Source: an uncultured Acidobacteriota bacterium
GTDB lineage: Bacteria; Acidobacteriota; Vicinamibacteria; Vicinamibacterales; SCN-69-37
Direction: 5' to 3'
NCBI GenBank assembly: GCA_937880585.1
Contig: CALFMR010000293.1
Span: 1 to 8,119, forward strand
DNA: 8,119 nt
The notes below the pieces were generated by a model that worked only from the letters and a program-made list of their open reading frames with translations, made no database searches and had not been told where the DNA came from. This document shows positions 6,819-8,119 of this stretch, piece by piece. How positions within the stretch are numbered: position 1 is the first letter of the stretch; each line of letters starts with the position of its first letter. The translations under genes and the position numbers were made by a program.

Positions 6819-6833
6819 GCGGCGAAGCTCACG

Positions 6834-8119
6834 CTAGCCGCCCGCATTCGGCACGCGCACCCACTGGCGGGCACGGACAGTGACGCCGTGCTTCTTCACG
6901 CTCACCCGGACTTCGTGCAGATTGCCGTCTCGATCGCGGTCGGTCGGCTCGACGCCGAGCACGTAGCCGGCCGATGTCTCGCGGAGGACGCGCTGGAAGC
7001 CGAGCTCGCCGCCGCCGATCACATCCTGGAAGACGGCGCCGCCAGCGGCGCCGGTGAACAGATCGAGGCCGCGCTCGAGCAGCACCGAGTCACGGCCGTG
7101 ATGGACGGCCTCGACTTCGCCCTTGCGCGTCTCCGCGCTGTAACGCTCCCAGAAGCTTGGATCGATGAAGAGCGTATAGACCGTGACGTTCGCGCTGGCC
7201 GCCGCGTGACCGACGTCCTCAGGCAGATTGCCGAAATCCGGATGACTGCCCGCGCGATCCGCGGCGAGCAGGCCGGCGCTGACGAGGACGAGGAACTTGC
7301 GGCCCGGCAGGCGGCCCGCTTCGCGAATGCCGTCGCGAATCTGGTTGAGGCTGCGAATGCCGAGCTGCTCCTGCATGCCGGCCTCGGCCGCGATGTCCTG
7401 CTCGACGCGCTGTCGGCAGACGGGATCAGTGACGCCACCGCATTCGCGCTGCAGCACGGCGTCACGCACGCTCGACAAGTTCGTGCTGGTGGCCCCGCCG
7501 CTACGGCCGCCCATCGCCTGCGGCGCATTCGTTTCGCCCACGAACTCGACAATCTCGCCAGGCGAATAGCGGCGACCGCCGATGCGCGCGCCGGATACAC
7601 CGGACAAGGCCTGCGTGATCGCGACGTGATCCGACGTCTGATCGACGTGCGGGCCCGATGGAAACGTCGTGAGCGCGACTTCGTCGCGCGGCGACAGCGC
7701 GTTGACGAACTGGCGCGCGGCCGCGATGACGCCCGGAGACGCGTCGTTCGTGAAGCTGCCCGCATCAATAGCGAGGATGAACGTGCGTCCAGCCGTCGCC
7801 TGCGGTGCGGATGACGGAGGCGGGGCCGCTGCAGCCGGCGTGGATGGCGGAGCCGTCAACAAGAGTGGGGCCGGTTCGCTCGCCGTCGCCGGACGCGCAC
7901 TCACGGACAGCGGCACGCTCGAGCCAGACGACGCCGCGGTCGCGTAATTTGCCGCGTCGACGGCGGCCACGCGATGGTCGTGTCCGTCGATCGTCACCTC
8001 GAAGTCCTTCGCGGTGAGTCCGACGACGGGCGCCCCTTTGCCGTCGATCACCTGCGCGTCGACGACGATCAGATCGGTCCCGGCACGAAAGGTCGGCGCC
8101 TGTGCCTCACCCTGCGCGT
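6834..8119 (-). CDS. VWFA-related secreted protein, N-terminus cut by window edge
   Basis: 427 residues are present, ending at a TAG. The reading frame stays open to the right edge, so the true start lies outside; the GTG at 8051 is only an internal valine within FRAGTDLIVVDAQVIDGKGA. Visible residues 10-50 (TDLIVVDAQV, GAPVVGLTAKDFEVTIDG) are the N-terminal beta module characteristic of Acidobacteriota VWFA-related proteins (TIGR03436 type). A Ser/Pro/Ala-rich linker covers about 58-108. The VWA fold starts at FILAIDAGSF (113-122) and continues through DEVALTTFPSG (145-155), PGRKFLVLVSAGL (271-283) and VTVYTLFIDPS (311-321). ETSAGYVLGVEPTDRDRDG (380-398) and a beta-rich end follow. The metal-site motif reads DAGSF instead of DxSxS, so metal binding is doubtful. 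Cys226 and Cys234 could form a disulfide. Export is inferred from family and linker composition. The specific role is unknown. Confidence 0.85.
   Translation of the reverse strand, partial: AQGEAQAPTFRAGTDLIVVDAQVIDGKGAPVVGLTAKDFEVTIDGHDHRVAAVDAANYATAASSGSSVPLSVSARPATASEPAPLLLTAPPSTPAAAAPPPSSAPQATAGRTFILAIDAGSFTNDASPGVIAAARQFVNALSPRDEVALTTFPSGPHVDQTSDHVAITQALSGVSGARIGGRRYSPGEIVEFVGETNAPQAMGGRSGGATSTNLSSVRDAVLQRECGGVTDPVCRQRVEQDIAAEAGMQEQLGIRSLNQIRDGIREAGRLPGRKFLVLVSAGLLAADRAGSHPDFGNLPEDVGHAAASANVTVYTLFIDPSFWERYSAETRKGEVEAVHHGRDSVLLERGLDLFTGAAGGAVFQDVIGGGELGFQRVLRETSAGYVLGVEPTDRDRDGNLHEVRVSVKKHGVTVRARQWVRVPNAGG

Noticed and set aside
6781..6833. Intrinsic terminator for the VWFA-related gene
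   Set aside because: Only a 5-bp GCGGC/GCCGC pairing with a long loop can be drawn and no T-tract follows on the minus strand. The space is better explained by the candidate operon promoter.
6888..7814. A 308-codon plus-strand open frame antisense to the VWFA-related gene
   Set aside because: Composition is typical of an antisense shadow, there is no Shine-Dalgarno, and the minus strand gives a coherent VWFA-type protein.

Overview
The window is GC-rich bacterial chromosome, densely coding, with six protein genes and very short spacers. The likely source is an Acidobacteriota lineage, possibly Vicinamibacteria-like. This is inferred from base composition together with a secreted VWFA-related protein of the type that is greatly expanded in that phylum and a secreted M28 peptidase. 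It rests on gene content, not on a marker phylogeny. I see no tRNA, rRNA, CRISPR array, insertion sequence or sign of recent transfer.

Layout. Positions 1-1434 (minus) hold a secreted M28-family metallopeptidase that runs off the left edge. A 64-bp divergent intergenic region separates it from a plus-strand aldo/keto reductase (1499-2464). A clear sigma-70-like promoter and Shine-Dalgarno then lead into rpmE, ribosomal protein L31 (2578-2859). Converging on rpmE from the right is a two-gene minus-strand operon. It starts with a large DExH helicase carrying a four-cysteine C-terminal zinc-binding domain (4186-6780, MrfA/YprA type). Thirteen bases downstream lies a DEDD exonuclease with a helical-repeat C-terminus (2871-4172, MrfB/YprB type). 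Upstream of the helicase on the same strand is a VWFA-related secreted protein (6834-8119) that runs off the right edge.

How the genes fit together. The helicase and exonuclease are the only pair with an evident shared job. In Bacillus subtilis, MrfA and MrfB act in a UvrABC-independent repair route for mitomycin-type DNA lesions, and the same order and tight spacing here argue for a conserved repair module. The peptidase, reductase, L31 and VWFA-related genes look like independent units.

The most notable non-coding signals are: -10-like hexamers placed 7-9 bases from three start codons, suggesting leaderless transcripts; an 18-bp hairpin with a GNRA-type loop at the rpmE/mrfB convergent junction, inside mrfB coding sequence; and a well-formed promoter in front of rpmE. 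No wholly new system is evident. The repair operon and the junction hairpin are the best leads.
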